Assembly (NCBI GenBank): GCA_019671135.1
Contig: JAHRHY010000003.1
Coordinates: 1,178,001 to 1,242,000 of the forward strand
DNA from: Linnemannia hyalina
Taxonomy: Eukaryota; Mortierellomycota; Mortierellomycetes; Mortierellales; Mortierellaceae
DNA: 64,000 bases
Direction of reading: 5' to 3'
Shown one piece after another: positions 23,841-35,299 of the stretch. Under the pieces are notes generated by a model. The model made no database searches and was not told the DNA's origin. It saw only the letters and a program-made list of their open reading frames with translations. Within the stretch, counting starts at the first letter, position 1, and every line of letters begins with the position of its first letter. A program made the translations under genes and the position numbers.

Positions 23841-25545
23841 GTTACTTAAGTTCGGTTAAGGCACATCCTCGTTAAAATAAAACGAGCTCCTTCTTCAGTG
23901 TGTCTCTCCGTGTTCGCGATGATTCAGGCGTTCGTTGGCCCTTGGCCATCGGCTGTCTGTTGCTGGGAAGACAAACTGCAAGTGAGTATGGGCGATGTAA
24001 GCATTTTCCCTTTTGGTTGGAGTGCGATCAAGGAAGAGACATCTTGACCGAAATATAATGAATGCTATTCTTGCCTCTGCTATTATCTTTGATTTAGGTA
24101 TCGTCGCTTGGCTCTCTCGAACCAACATTGATCCTTCAGATCGAATAAACGGCGGCGTTTCAAGTTTTGAAGGCATCTTCTATGTTCGCGCCTTAGGAGG
24201 TTCACCGGGATATCAAGCCATTCTAACCGCCCCTGGCTGGACCTGGGATCAAAATCGGCGACGGTGGCGACGTCTCTAGATCCGATACTGTCAGCAGCGG
24301 CAACAGCGACATCGGCGACGACAATTATGGCAACGCTATTGCGGCTAAGGAGATATTCCTCCTTACATTTATCTATCCCCGGACAGATGTCATCTACAAG
24401 GAGACCAGTTCTCTCGGACAGGTAAGCACCCAATTGACCAATATGCTAAAGACGTTACTGAATCATGCTAATGTTTACTGTCTCTGTGTCAACATTGTCT
24501 CCTCTTTGTTTTACTTGTAAGGTGAATATAGGTCCGTTACCAAAGTAATTGACAGCAACAAGTGTAGATATGACATGGCTATCCCCAAGACCAAGAAGAA
24601 GTAAGTACTTTTCAGTCGGTGAAAGCAAATTGAGGCAGGCTGAACAACTATGTACAGCGAGCGAGTTACTAATCATATCTCGACAATACATTGGTCCTTA
24701 TAGGTCAGACGGAAGCAGGCTGGTGACAAGATTCCTCAAAACCCCCACCCCAACCTTGCTAGACCCATCACTTATTTTGATGACAGCAGGAAACCAGTGT
24801 TAGGCATGGAGCTATGCCAAAAGAGAGCAAGATAGATTAGCATGCAATCAGGGGTGTCATTTTCATTAAAGAAGACGCCTTTGCTATTTGCTAACTGCAT
24901 CAGTTATGGGACTAAGGCGCACGATCAGAGGCCTTGTCAAGGCACGGAAACGACTCATGGAACGCTCAAACCGCCACTTGGGACAACTAATTGACAGGGG
25001 GTCTTGTGCTCCTACACCGAATTCACTTTGGCCACGTCTACCTCAAGTCAGAGAACGTCATGCCCAGTAACGGCTTTCATGCCAAAGATTGGCAACCCGG
25101 GCTTCGTCGAGAATTTGTCGAGTAGAAAGATAATCGGGCAAGTAGTACTGTTCTTGGTTTACATATCACTGCTCCTTTAAAAAAATGAACTGGACACCAA
25201 CCTAGGCGAACGCTTCCTTTGATTTAATCCTAGTGAACTTATGGGGGGGAATGGGTTACCAGGCTCCTAAGTTGCTCGACCAAAAGAAAATGCATAGTAC
25301 GGCGGTGGATATGTGGTGTGAAGACGCCATCCTTTACAAAAGGTTGATTGGCCGGTCCTACAAGCCTTCGTAAGACAAGGCCACAAAGAAGCACAAAGAA
25401 TCAGGGTGCCAGTAGACCCAAGCGTCCAAGTATCAGCGGAAAGAGGCAAAAGGACTACAGGAGTGAGCATCGGACAACAACCCCAAGACAAAACGTCAAA
25501 TCGGTGGGTTTGAAGGGCCATGCGTCCTCCACTGCTATTGACAGC
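23840..25545 (+). pseudogene. Decayed protein kinase of the second family
   Basis: Homologous to 59660-60660. Recognisable pieces on the plus strand: MNAILASAIIFDLG at about 24058, YLKSENVMPSNGF at about 25040 (catalytic loop, HRDLKxEN-like with the HRD lost), an APE-like GYQAPKLLDQKKMHSTAVDM at about 25250, then WCEDAILY and RLIGRSYKP. Frames are broken between pieces, so no full protein can be made. The gene is flanked by a direct R copy on the left and an inverted R copy on the right. The family is not the Polo-like one; its subfamily is unclear. Confidence 0.75.
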
Positions 25546-26600
25546 GACTCGAAAAACAACCTGAGATTTATTTCAAAAGCCCATTGCATTCAAATATCTT
25601 TGTTAGATGAAAAGTAGCAGTAGTTCTTGTCACACTCTTTGAAAGAGCAACGGAGAGAAGCAAATACATATGTTTATTATCTATGGTAAACAATGGGGTG
25701 CCTTGGCCTGAAAAGTACAAAGAGAAAGATTGAGTCGTTTGATGATCAAAGGGACATTCCTATGTCCAGTTTTTCTTGAATGCCGCACTCAATAGCCCAA
25801 AAAAAACACATACAGACACCTCTCCAAGTTGTAATTGTCGCGAGAAGACAAAGGCAGGGTCTCCCGTTCCTACTGCCTCGTTGCCATCAGCTCCTCTTGC
25901 CATTAGTCCTTCGTCTTACCATCAGCTCTTCCTCCTACCCTTAATCCTTCCTCTTGCTATCAGCGCCATGCAGCCCGCCCGATAACTATGCTTCTATTTG
26001 ACCTTGTTGATACCCGACTGAGTATTGCCGATGGGAAATGATCATGTCGAGAATACACTATTCTTGTCCAAGTCCCTGCTCGCTCGTCAATTGTTCTGTC
26101 AGTGACCTTTGTCCTCTTGTGCGGCCCTAGTTCGAGAGAGAGAAAAACAAAAAAGAAGGGAGACAAAAAAAAGTGGTCAGAAAACACCGAAGCCACTAAC
26201 TAACTACATAAATACTCTCCTACCCCACAACCATACCGACCATCCCCAGGTAGTGTTACGTCAGGTCCAAGCAGATTGATGCAGGATACCTTAGTAAGGT
26301 AGTGCAAGTTAACGAGAACCTTAAATCTTGCCGAGGATGAATGAGGAAGTGGGACAGGTCAATTGAACAACGCGGATCAGGCGAATTAAGGAGGGATAAG
26401 GTAAAGAGGGATAAGGTAAAGAAGGATAAGGTAAAGAGGGTGAAAGTAAAGAGGGTGAAAGTAAAGAGGGTGAAAGTAAAGAGAGAGAAATTAAAGAGAG
26501 AAGGCGAAGAGAGAGAGGGAAGGAGTAGAGGGCCAATAGGAAATAGGGATTAAAGGGAAGAAGGAATGGACTCAAGGCCAGTGCGGTGAGTAGGGAAAAG
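25545..26600 (-). repeat. R repeat copy 4 (inverted, shortened)
   Basis: Left half (25545-26230) is almost identical to the inverted copy at 18970-19690. A deletion then joins AGGTAGTGTTA directly to CGTCAGGTCCAAGCAG near 26255, removing the CTGTCGACAAAATGAG block. The G/A tract at 26380-26560 is the reverse of the C/T tract of copy 1. It leads into the 5' flank of kinase copy B. Confidence 0.72.
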
Positions 26601-28261
26601 GAAGAGGTACCTATGCAACAGTACCCCTGCTAAACACAAAAAAGAAAAACGTCATGCAGACATGGAGGCAAAACAATCGATGGAAGCAAAAAGGAAGCTA
26701 GGCAAAAACAAGGGGAGAACCAGGAACGTAGTGCCAGAGACAAATAAACATGAAATGATCACAGGGCCTTGGTACGGGCCTTCTCCTCTATCTGCCTCGT
26801 AACCAAATATGGTACTCACCTGCGCTCAAGAACTACTTGCCTCGCTGCTCTTGTAGACTTGCAAAGGAAGAGGAGAGAAGGAATACTGACCTGTAGAAGG
26901 AGGGAGAGAAAAAAGTGCAGTCAGACAACCTAATGTGTTGGCAACACCAAGAATCAATTCATGAATACTGCTATTAATTGTACAGCTAATAAGCTTCACC
27001 GCTGTCTCTAAAAACCTCTCGGGCGAAGAGATGAGACGAAATCACGAAGATTAACTTTGTGCTATGGTATTAATGAGCGAGTTACAAGCAATTGATGAGA
27101 TATAGTTAATGATGGGAGATCGGGATAGGAAGTATCGTCAAAGAAATAGAAGTACCACAGGCTCCCATTGCTAGATCCTTCTCCTCTAAAAAAGATCAGG
27201 GTTACGCAAGATTCGTCCGTACCCTTGCAGATTGGATACGAAAGTAAGGGTGGGTAAGATAATAGTTTTAAGAATACATCCAATTCAAAGGGCGAATGAA
27301 AAAAAAAAGATGATTGTGGAAGGACAAAAATGTTGTTTTTGACATATGCTTTTTTTTTTTTGTTTTTGTCACCCTTCCTCTCTCCTTCTCCCTCTGTCGC
27401 TCTGTCCCTCTGTCCCTCTGTCCCTCTGTACCTCTCTCCTTATTACCCTCTCTCTCCACTTCTTCGATTGAAAGCCAACGGTCGTGTGAACATGGAAGGG
27501 GCCGCTCCCTTTAGTCTTTTGGCATATTAGGCATATTTTAAAAAATGTCCTCGCCCATCGAAACATTCAATCCCTTCCTCGTCAATTGGAATACGTTCAT
27601 TGGGTACTCGCATGAAAAACAACAGGAGAGAATAATAAAGATAATTTGGCTGTCCCTGAGGCCCAAAAACAGAGGAGGGGATAGCACATTTTATTCGGCC
27701 GTTGAAAAGAGTAACCATCATCCTTACCACAAGTACAGTCTAGTCTTGACGCGAACCATAGGCAACCATGTCTGTCCGTCATTGCTGTCGACAACACTTT
27801 CCAGCAATATCCCTCGAGCTCGTCTGTCTTGTCCAGAAGGGTTTACAGCGAATTTTTTCAATAGTGGAATAAGCGAAAAACACCCATAGAATAGACAATT
27901 AATTCAGTCAGTAATAATAACGAGTGTGCAGCCAAGGTGTTCCGTTTTCTTCGGTTTTGTTTACGTAGCGGTGAGGCATTTTTGCATGAACGGCAGGGGA
28001 TATCCTCTTGGGTAGCCCTGTGTCTTTCACCGCTGTTGTCGTTGAACGGCAGCCATCACGCAAACAGAGAGGGGATAGAGGGATGTTTTCCATTTCAGGT
28101 TCAAAGGAGGACAGACAAGTAAATGTCCAGTGCCTCAGCTCATTCATAATTCATTTTCCTGTATAAACGGATAACCTCCCCTCCAAAAGCGACCTTTTTT
28201 CTTCTTTCCTCTCGACCTCATTTTCATTTTCACTCGTCATATCTCCTTGTCGCTTACTACG
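26600..28261. other. 5' flank of kinase copy B
   Basis: Reverse-complement equivalent of 15333-17050. It has the T12 run at 27350-27361 and the shorter TCTGTCCC tandem tract at about 27395-27430. A 114-codon frame (27545-27889, plus) is not supported because it is broken in copy C. It probably contains the kinase promoter. Confidence 0.6.
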
Positions 28262-29930
28262 ATGAACTCCAGCAGCTCCATCCAAAACTCTCACAACAAC
28301 GACAAGGCCCTCAACGACAACCATCCAGCACCCAACAGCACCGGCCTTCCCATCTTCTACGACTGTGGCAGCGACGGCGAAGGCAGTTGTGGTGCTGGTG
28401 GCAGCAGCGGAGACGAGAACGATTACGGCCAGAAGGTCGTCCAACGCCAACCAAGACGGCAGCGCACCCCACCACCACCTCTCAAGACCATCATCGACAA
28501 GGCCGCCAACAAGACCTACCGACAGACCCATCTTCTGGGCGAAGTAAGTATTAATTGATGACCCACACAGCTGTCGTACCTCAATCCACTAGTCGAAAAG
28601 CTGCAGTGCTAATCCTGATTTCGATCTTGTCTCTAATTTTTGTTTCGATTGCTTAGGGTTCGTTCGGACAAGTTCATGTGGCTGTCGACGAGAAGGGCGA
28701 AAAGGTCGCTCTCAAGACCTTTAAAATATTTGACATGGAGGAGGCGGATGTAAGTATTTGGTTTCTGCTACTGCAAGTGTGTATGGAAGTTTGACTGAGT
28801 CGAGTCTTGTATTCTAACCATATGTGTGTTCTCAACATTTCCTTCCAGGCTGAGCAAGAGTGGCAAGCGTGCAAAACGATCCTCGACCACCAGCCCCACC
28901 ACCCCAATGTCGTCGCCCCCATCAGTTACTTCAAGGACGGAATGTTCCCTTGTTTGACGATGGAGCTGTGCTCCAACAAGGTAAGAGAGAATGATTAGAA
29001 TCCATCTGCGATTGCCATGTACATATTGGCGAGGACAATAACCCTGACGCCAATCTCCCTTTAAATACTCCTACCTATCTAGAACCTGGACACCTTGTTG
29101 GAGGCCAGGAGAAGTCTTCAGGAACACGAAGTCCGGTATTTCGGACAGCAACTGGTGGCCGGCGTGGCTCACTTACACAGTTTGAACCTGGTCCACCATG
29201 ACCTGAAACCACTCAACCTCTTGCTGACAGAGGAGTTGGTGTTGAAGGTCGGTGACTTTGGTCAAACGCGAGATCTGAGAGAGGGCAAGGAGTTCCGGTA
29301 AGATGATACGATTATGATATGTACAAGTAAATGTTGTCTTAACTCAAGCATGCTCTCTTCAATTCAAACATGGAGCATGTTGCTAACATACCTGTACCGT
29401 TGCTTACTCATGTACTATTGCTTACGCACATTAGGAATGTGGTCGGAACTCCTGGCTTCCAGGCCCCCGAGGTTCTCAATCGCAAGGGGCACACCTACGC
29501 CCTGGACGTGTTCGCCATCGGGGCCATCCTCTTCAGGATGTTGCTTGGTGTCACGTACCAGCTCCCTGGCAAGAGGAAGCCTCTTAATATTAGCGTAAGC
29601 ATTAGTCCCAACGCTAGGGACTTGCTTGAGAGAACCCTCGAGAGCGATCCTGGGAGCCGGATCGCGATGCCCGATCTGCTGGCTCACCCCTTCCTGACCG
29701 ACGGGCCTGTGCCGCAGAGTGTCTCCTGGGACATTTTGCGCACACCTGCTCCCCTGCCAACCGAGGACGACGCATCAGACCCTGATGGCGCTTATCAGGT
29801 TGAGATTATCAAGTCGCAGGAAGAGGAGGATGCCAAGACGCCGGAGGAGCAGATCGGGTCCCAGTTGGACGATTCCGTGAAGGAGGAGGGGGGTGAAGAA
29901 GAGGAGGAGGCCGCCCAGACCTTGGAGATG
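27062..29930. repeat. Inverted repeat arm 2 (near-identical tract)
   Basis: Partner of 13665-16540 in reverse orientation. It covers the 5' flank, exons 1-4 and the first half of exon 5 of kinase copy B. The identity stops abruptly inside exon 5, where TTGGAGATGACCGAG faces TTGGAGGTGGCCGAG of copy A. The spacer between the arms is about 10.5 kb and contains R copies, the palindrome and the gypsy remnant. Confidence 0.88.
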
Positions 29931-30374
29931 ACCGAGCCCTTAGATCCAGTCGTCGACCTTGACGACATTGACCTCGATGACATTTTTGAACAAGTCGAGG
30001 AGGTAAAGAAAGCCAAGAGAGCCAAGAAGGTCTTGGAGGACGACTCGGACGACTCGGACGAGGAGGCCCAGACCCAGGAGGAGGCCACCCAGGCCTTAGA
30101 GATGGCCGAATCCTCAGAGCCCGTCGTCGACCTTGACGACATTGACCTCGACGACATCTTTGAACAAGTCGAGGAGGCAAAGAAAGCCTAGAGAGCCAAA
30201 AAGGTCTTGGAGGACGACTCGGACGATGACGATGAGGAGGAGGAGAGAGCCAAGGGCCGCAAGAAGGCCAAGGTCATGCAGAAGGGAGCGGCGAGGGAGG
30301 AGAAAGCACCGGAGGGCAAGGACGGGGGTCATGGTGGTGACCAGGATTACTGGCACACCTACCTCCGTCGGTAA
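28262..30374 (+). pseudogene. Polo-like kinase copy B with a premature stop in the acidic tail
   Basis: Exons 28262-28543, 28657-28749, 28849-28980, 29083-29297 and 29435 onward. Exons 1-4 encode exactly the copy A peptide, so the kinase domain (GEGSFGQVH, VALKTF, HHDLKPLN, DFG, GTPGFQAPEV) is intact. The tail has two acidic DIDLDDIFEQVE units. In the second, a lysine codon has become TAG (30189-30191), cutting the protein to 492 residues; the frame downstream is otherwise open to the ancestral stop at 30372-30374 (WHTYLRR). The truncated product could still be an active kinase, so 'pseudogene' is cautious. The gene is convergent with chk1, whose stop lies 466 bp away. Confidence 0.8.
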
Positions 30375-30839
30375 AGGATGCCTTCAGAGATTCCCCTGCC
30401 TCTGCCGCTCCTTGTATGATGACCTTTTGTTGTATATTATGTATATTAAATTGTATTATATCATCAGAAACGAAGTGATTGAAGTTGTTGTTGTATGTAT
30501 ATATGGCCATGGTGCGAGAGGATGCAAAGAAACGAAATGATGAGACTTTCAAAAGGTCAACAAGAAAAAGAATGGACATGGCGCGACAAGTTGCAAAAGA
30601 GACGAAAGGTTGAGACGTTCAAAAGGTCAGCAAGAATAAGAATAGACAAACGATGTGATGATGTTCAAGTCTGTGAATGGCCCTTTCCATCTGAAATGAA
30701 AAGATTGCTCTGTTGATAGAAATTCAATTAGCACCTGAAGAATCGACCGTTGTTGTGTCGCGTCAGAGTTTACCATCAATTTTATTGAGTGTTATTGTTT
30801 GAAGAGGTGGTGGTGGTGTCGAGAGGAGAGAGGAAGGTA
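30375..30839. other. Spacer between kinase B and chk1 with minisatellite
   Basis: Shared 3' flank of two convergent genes. About two units of the 66-76 bp minisatellite lie at 30513-30660. The part next to chk1 (30640-30839) is the source-like sequence for the chk1 3' fragments found beside kinase copies A and C. No gene is visible. Confidence 0.65.
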
Positions 30840-33838
30840 TTAGGGGTTCATCTGCAGATGAATCGGGTTTTCGGCGTCCAGGAGGGTCGACACCAGTGCC
30901 TTGAACATTCGCTTCCATTCCAAAGGATCACCCTACAAGCAGGGAAACGGGAGATGACAATGATGGAAGTATGTTAAATTTAGTCCGCAGTCATAATGAG
31001 AGGATGCAGTTCATCAACAATTAGATGTTCAGAAGTGTAAGCAGACTTACTCGGCTCTTGACAAACATGACCAGCTGGCTGTCAGTGCCATATGGGACCA
31101 CCTTGACATCTCCTGTCAGGAAACATCTTCTCTGATCCGTCGTTGAAATGGCGATCTAAGGAGGGTGGGTCGAAACAAAAAGGAGCGGGCGATCATTAGT
31201 ACACCTAGTCGTAAGACATTTCTCAAGCTCTCATAGACCAGAATCTAGATAACCACGTTCTGTACCTTCTGGAGATTGGCATGGACGGTATGGGCGACAA
31301 GGTTGCTGACCATAGCATCAGCCAAAGAGTCGACGATAAAGTCCGGATCCGACTGTGAGAAGAAGCGGGTCAAGCGTTCAGACGAAAAGACCTCCAAAAA
31401 GGTCGCCTCCGTGAATTGTGTTGCCTACAGTGTACAAGAGTTGAGGATGGAGAAGTTAGTGACCATGTCAATCATTGGCATGGAGTACGTCTACTTTTCA
31501 TTCTAGGATCGAAATAACATCCTGTGGCAATTTCGTTGCTTACAGGTTGCGACAACTCCAACGCTTCATCTTGCCATGAGATGGCAATTCGCGCGCCCAG
31601 AGAACTGTCTGAGGCTCGTTCGTTGTTCCGGGCCGGTTGAGACGATGCATAGTTCCGCACATCAAACGCCATGCTCTGACTTTGAAGGAAGCGTCCAGTA
31701 TTCAGCGGTTGTGAGTAGGCAACACTGGAGTTCAGACACAAGACACCATTCGAGGTTGGGTAAGTTTTGGAAACAAATGTCAATCAACGCAGCCATGCAT
31801 GGTCTCTCAGAGGTTAAGAGCAGCGAGACTTACACTGGTGAGCAATTCGAGGCGTCGTTGACGTTCTCCATAAGCAAACTAGCCAGCTGAACCGGATCAT
31901 TGACAAGGCCTACACATTGTAGAAGCAGAGCAAGTCGTTAGTAGGTTGCATCAGAGCTTTGTGACACCAATGGCGAAAGCTATATCATCCAGTGTTTACC
32001 ATCCGTCAATAGGGCATTTGGTCTATCATCGAAAGACAAAGTCAGCTCAAGTTAGTAAGTTGAAAGCTTGGCGCAAAGAACCATGAGTAAACCGTGACCA
32101 GGAATTGTAGACGCACCTGTTGTACCACTCGTCCTTCAGGATATGTTTGACACTATATCGTTTGGTGGGGTTTATCCGAAGCATGCCTAGGAGCAATTCT
32201 GTGTAACATCAAATCGGGACACAAAGAGTTAGTTGTCGTTTATGTACTATATACTATATGAACGTGTGTCGTGAATGAAGTGCCGCATAAGTGCTCAGGA
32301 ATCATAAACTTACTACGCACAGGTCCCTGCAGTCTATTCCAAGGTTCATGTTTAGGGTTCTCACGACTTTCTTGATACGACCGGAATTCGTCACTGTCAG
32401 CCGATGGCAGCTCCCATGGCGTGTCTAATAATGGTAACAGGGAGAGGACATGCATATATCAGTATTCTTGATACTTCGCACAGTAGAGGCTTGCGGACCA
32501 AATTGTAACTCCAAGGAGTGCACTTACTTCCGATCATCATCACGTAGAGGATAATGCCACAAGACCAGATATCTACCGCATCGCCACTGTACTCTTCCTC
32601 CAGGACCTATGCGAAGTTGAGAGGAGTAAAGTCGATCTCAGTACAAAGGACGCCTCAAGGATGTGCTCTTTGTCCAAGAACCCGCTCTCATAGTCGTGAG
32701 GTATACTTGATGCACGTGCCACATACCTCTGGCGCAACATAAGGCGCGCTTCCACAAGGCGTCTCTAATGGCCGACTCCTTCCTCCGTGACGGAACACAG
32801 TCGCCAGTCCAAAATCAGAAATTTTTAGCGTCCCTAGAAGATGATAAGGCAAGAGAGGGAATGAGTCGTTGGCACTCCTTTCCTTGTTTCTGATAATACA
32901 CTTGGTTGCCGTGTGTTGTCTATGTTATCCTTTGTTGTCCTGATCATTACCTGAAGAGTCCAACAAAATATTTTCGGGCTTAAGATCCCGATGTGAAATG
33001 CCTCTACTGTGCATGTATCGCTGTCATGAGAGAAGGAAAGGTAGAGTGAGTATCAGTTGTAGCCTCTTTAGTATTATTGGCGAAACCTGAGTGAGAGCGA
33101 ACCCATGTTGAAACTCCACGCACCACTCCAGAGATCAGCTGCAGAAAGTATAAATGTGCGAGATCTTCCTGAATGCCACGATCCGGTTCTAAGAGGAAGT
33201 ATATGATGGCAAGTAGGCACCAATGCGTGAGTAAACAACTCTGGTTCACGATTTCCTTTTGTCAATAAAAACTGATCCCTCCGCATCCATGAGCGTGAGT
33301 AAGCGGAGGTGGTTATTACCGATCTTGTCGAACAACTCTCCTGCGGCGGCATACTCGACAAAGATGTAGATGCACTCAGGTTCCTCCTTGGACTCGAGGA
33401 ACTTTGAGATGTTGCGGTGCTGCAGTCCACGATGAATGGTAAGCTCCTTTTGGATGGATTTGGCGAGTCCTGTTTCCGAGTCCTTGGGTATGATCTTGAC
33501 TGCCGCCTTGACCGCTGTCTTTCTGTGTGTTGCAAGACGGACACTATTATCATATAAATAGTAGTGTTGTCAGCAAGGGTTGTTGTATGACAGTTTGTTT
33601 TTGTTTGTGGAATGAGGAGTGCCTTTTGACGAGTTAAGTGAATGCGCCACGAAAACGACCGTAAGAATGAGAGAAAGAGAAGAGAGAGAAGAGAGAGAAG
33701 AAAGAGAGGGGGAGAGACGTACACGGCGTAGGCACCGACGCCGAGGGTGTCGCCAAGTTCGTAGTCGCCTATTTGCTCTGCCCTGGCGACAGTCTGTGAG
33801 GCTTCCGGGAGAGTGGGTGCTGACAAGTGCTTGTACAT
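30840..33838 (-). CDS. chk1: Checkpoint kinase Chk1
   Basis: DNA-damage and replication checkpoint Ser/Thr kinase, 489 residues, 14 exons (minus): 33838-33723, 33522-33320, 33188-33124, 33020-32951, 32833-32727, 32606-32528, 32424-32314, 32198-32117, 32022-32000, 31909-31834, 31724-31544, 31424-31266, 31155-31051 and 30932-30840. Landmarks: LGVGAYAV loop, AAVKII lysine, [11 protein letters not shown] hinge, [51 protein letters not shown], and the Chk1-typical [13 protein letters not shown] followed by PWNRL. The C-terminal part ([20 protein letters not shown] onward) fits the Chk1 regulatory KA1-like domain. Exon 9 is a 23-nt microexon. Length is close to human and fission yeast Chk1. The ATG at 33838 is the first in frame next to the domain. 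Confidence 0.92.
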
Positions 33839-35299
33839 GAGGTGTTGTGCGTTTCTTGAGTTGATGAGTGCGAGTGCGTGAATGAGCGATGGGTGAGTGA
33901 CTGAGTGATGGGTGAGTGAGTGAGTGACAGGGTATAGAGGAGCGGAGAGAAAAAAAAAGGAGCGGACCTGAATCACAACAAGTGCAAGCGAGTAAGTATG
34001 TGATCGATGAACAAGGAGAAGGGCGGACAAAGTGGCTTGACTCAACGCCACTAAATTTCACTTTTTATTTGAAAGTTTGGGATCTAACTATTCCTGCATG
34101 TCTGTCAACCAAGGGTTTGTTGTTGTGGCAAACCACAGTGGAGAAAGGGAGACGCCAAAAATGCACTGTTAGCATTCAGAGCAGCAAGGGAGAGAGGTGC
34201 AAAACTAGGGGTGTGGGTGAGTGGGAAAGAAAAGGCATGCATGAACGCGCGTTTGAATCCCCCTCTCTCTCCCTCGCTACTTAATATGTAAATAAAGAGG
34301 AGCAGAAGGGTGACCAGGCTCGATCGAACCTTGTTTCGCCTTCATGTCACGTTCACTGGCCTCTTTTATGGCCTGTTTGTCCCCTCCGGTGTTTCTCGTT
34401 CGCTTCCGGTCCCTCCGTTTTCTTGTTCGTTATTGCTATCGATTCATGGCACGCACTTTCAAGGATGAATTGGCATCATTGACCGAGAATCGAGCAGAGG
34501 AGCGTAAAAGCGGGAAGGGCGTATGGTATGCGTGGGCTTTGTCTTTTGCTCCTTCCTTTGACCTGTTTGTGGAGAAGTGAGCACATTCAGACACGGAACA
34601 TGTTTGTGACACGTAGACCACTGGACACATCTTGTATTTGTTTGTTTGTGCTGCCAGACTTTGACGGACAGCAGCCCCTCCACTTTTTTACCCCTGGTTG
34701 CATACGAAAACGCACACGCACATACGCTTCAAAAAAAAGCAAAGGAGAGACGGATGGAGGATGAAGGAGTGAACAAGACATTAGGGAAAGGGAATGAGCG
34801 TGGGAGGGACGAGTTCTGTTGTGAAGGCAGACGGAGTGAGTCTGTGAGTGAGTGAGTCCTTTGGGCTAAGGTGAGTGTGGCCTGACTGCCCTGTTAGCCT
34901 TTAAAAAGTGGCTCTCCGTTCTCGCTCAACTTCCTTCACCCTTCTCTCTTTTGGACCCCCCCCCCCTCATTCTTTTCTTTTTTAACTTTTCCTCTTCCCA
35001 TTACTTCTTTTTAAAAAAAGCTCCTCCATCCTTACAAGCTCCTCCATCCTTACAAGCTCCTCCATCCTTACAAGCTCCTCCATCCTTGCAAGCTCGTCCA
35101 TTCCACTCCAGTCTGCTTCTTCTTGAAGGCATTCAGCCAACAACTAGAGACACATTCGCTCACTTCTACCGCCGGCTTCACTGTCACCAAACGGACAACT
35201 CAGCTACCAGGACACCACAGACAAGAACAAGGAGACACATACGCACTACCTCAACTCGCCCGAGCAGCGCCAAGCACCAAGCACCTTCACTATCTGCCT
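33839..35299. other. Divergent intergenic region between chk1 and the RING-CH gene
   Basis: Promoter region for two divergent genes. It holds GAGTGAGT-type simple sequence near 33890-33930, a CT-rich leader at 34930-35010, and an 18-bp tandem repeat (AGCTCCTCCATCCTTACA) with about 4.5 copies at 35019-35100, just before the plus-strand gene. No gene is supported. Confidence 0.7.
35019..35100. repeat. 18-bp tandem repeat
   Basis: Four to five head-to-tail units AGCTCCTCCATCCTTACA, the last two slightly changed (CCTTGCA, CTCGTCC). It lies 200 bp upstream of the RING-CH start codon and so is probably in the leader or promoter. Confidence 0.9.

Noticed and set aside
33074..34051. Long minus frame over the chk1 start
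   Set aside because: It reads through intron 1 and in the wrong frame over exons 2 and 3; the spliced model preserves all kinase motifs.
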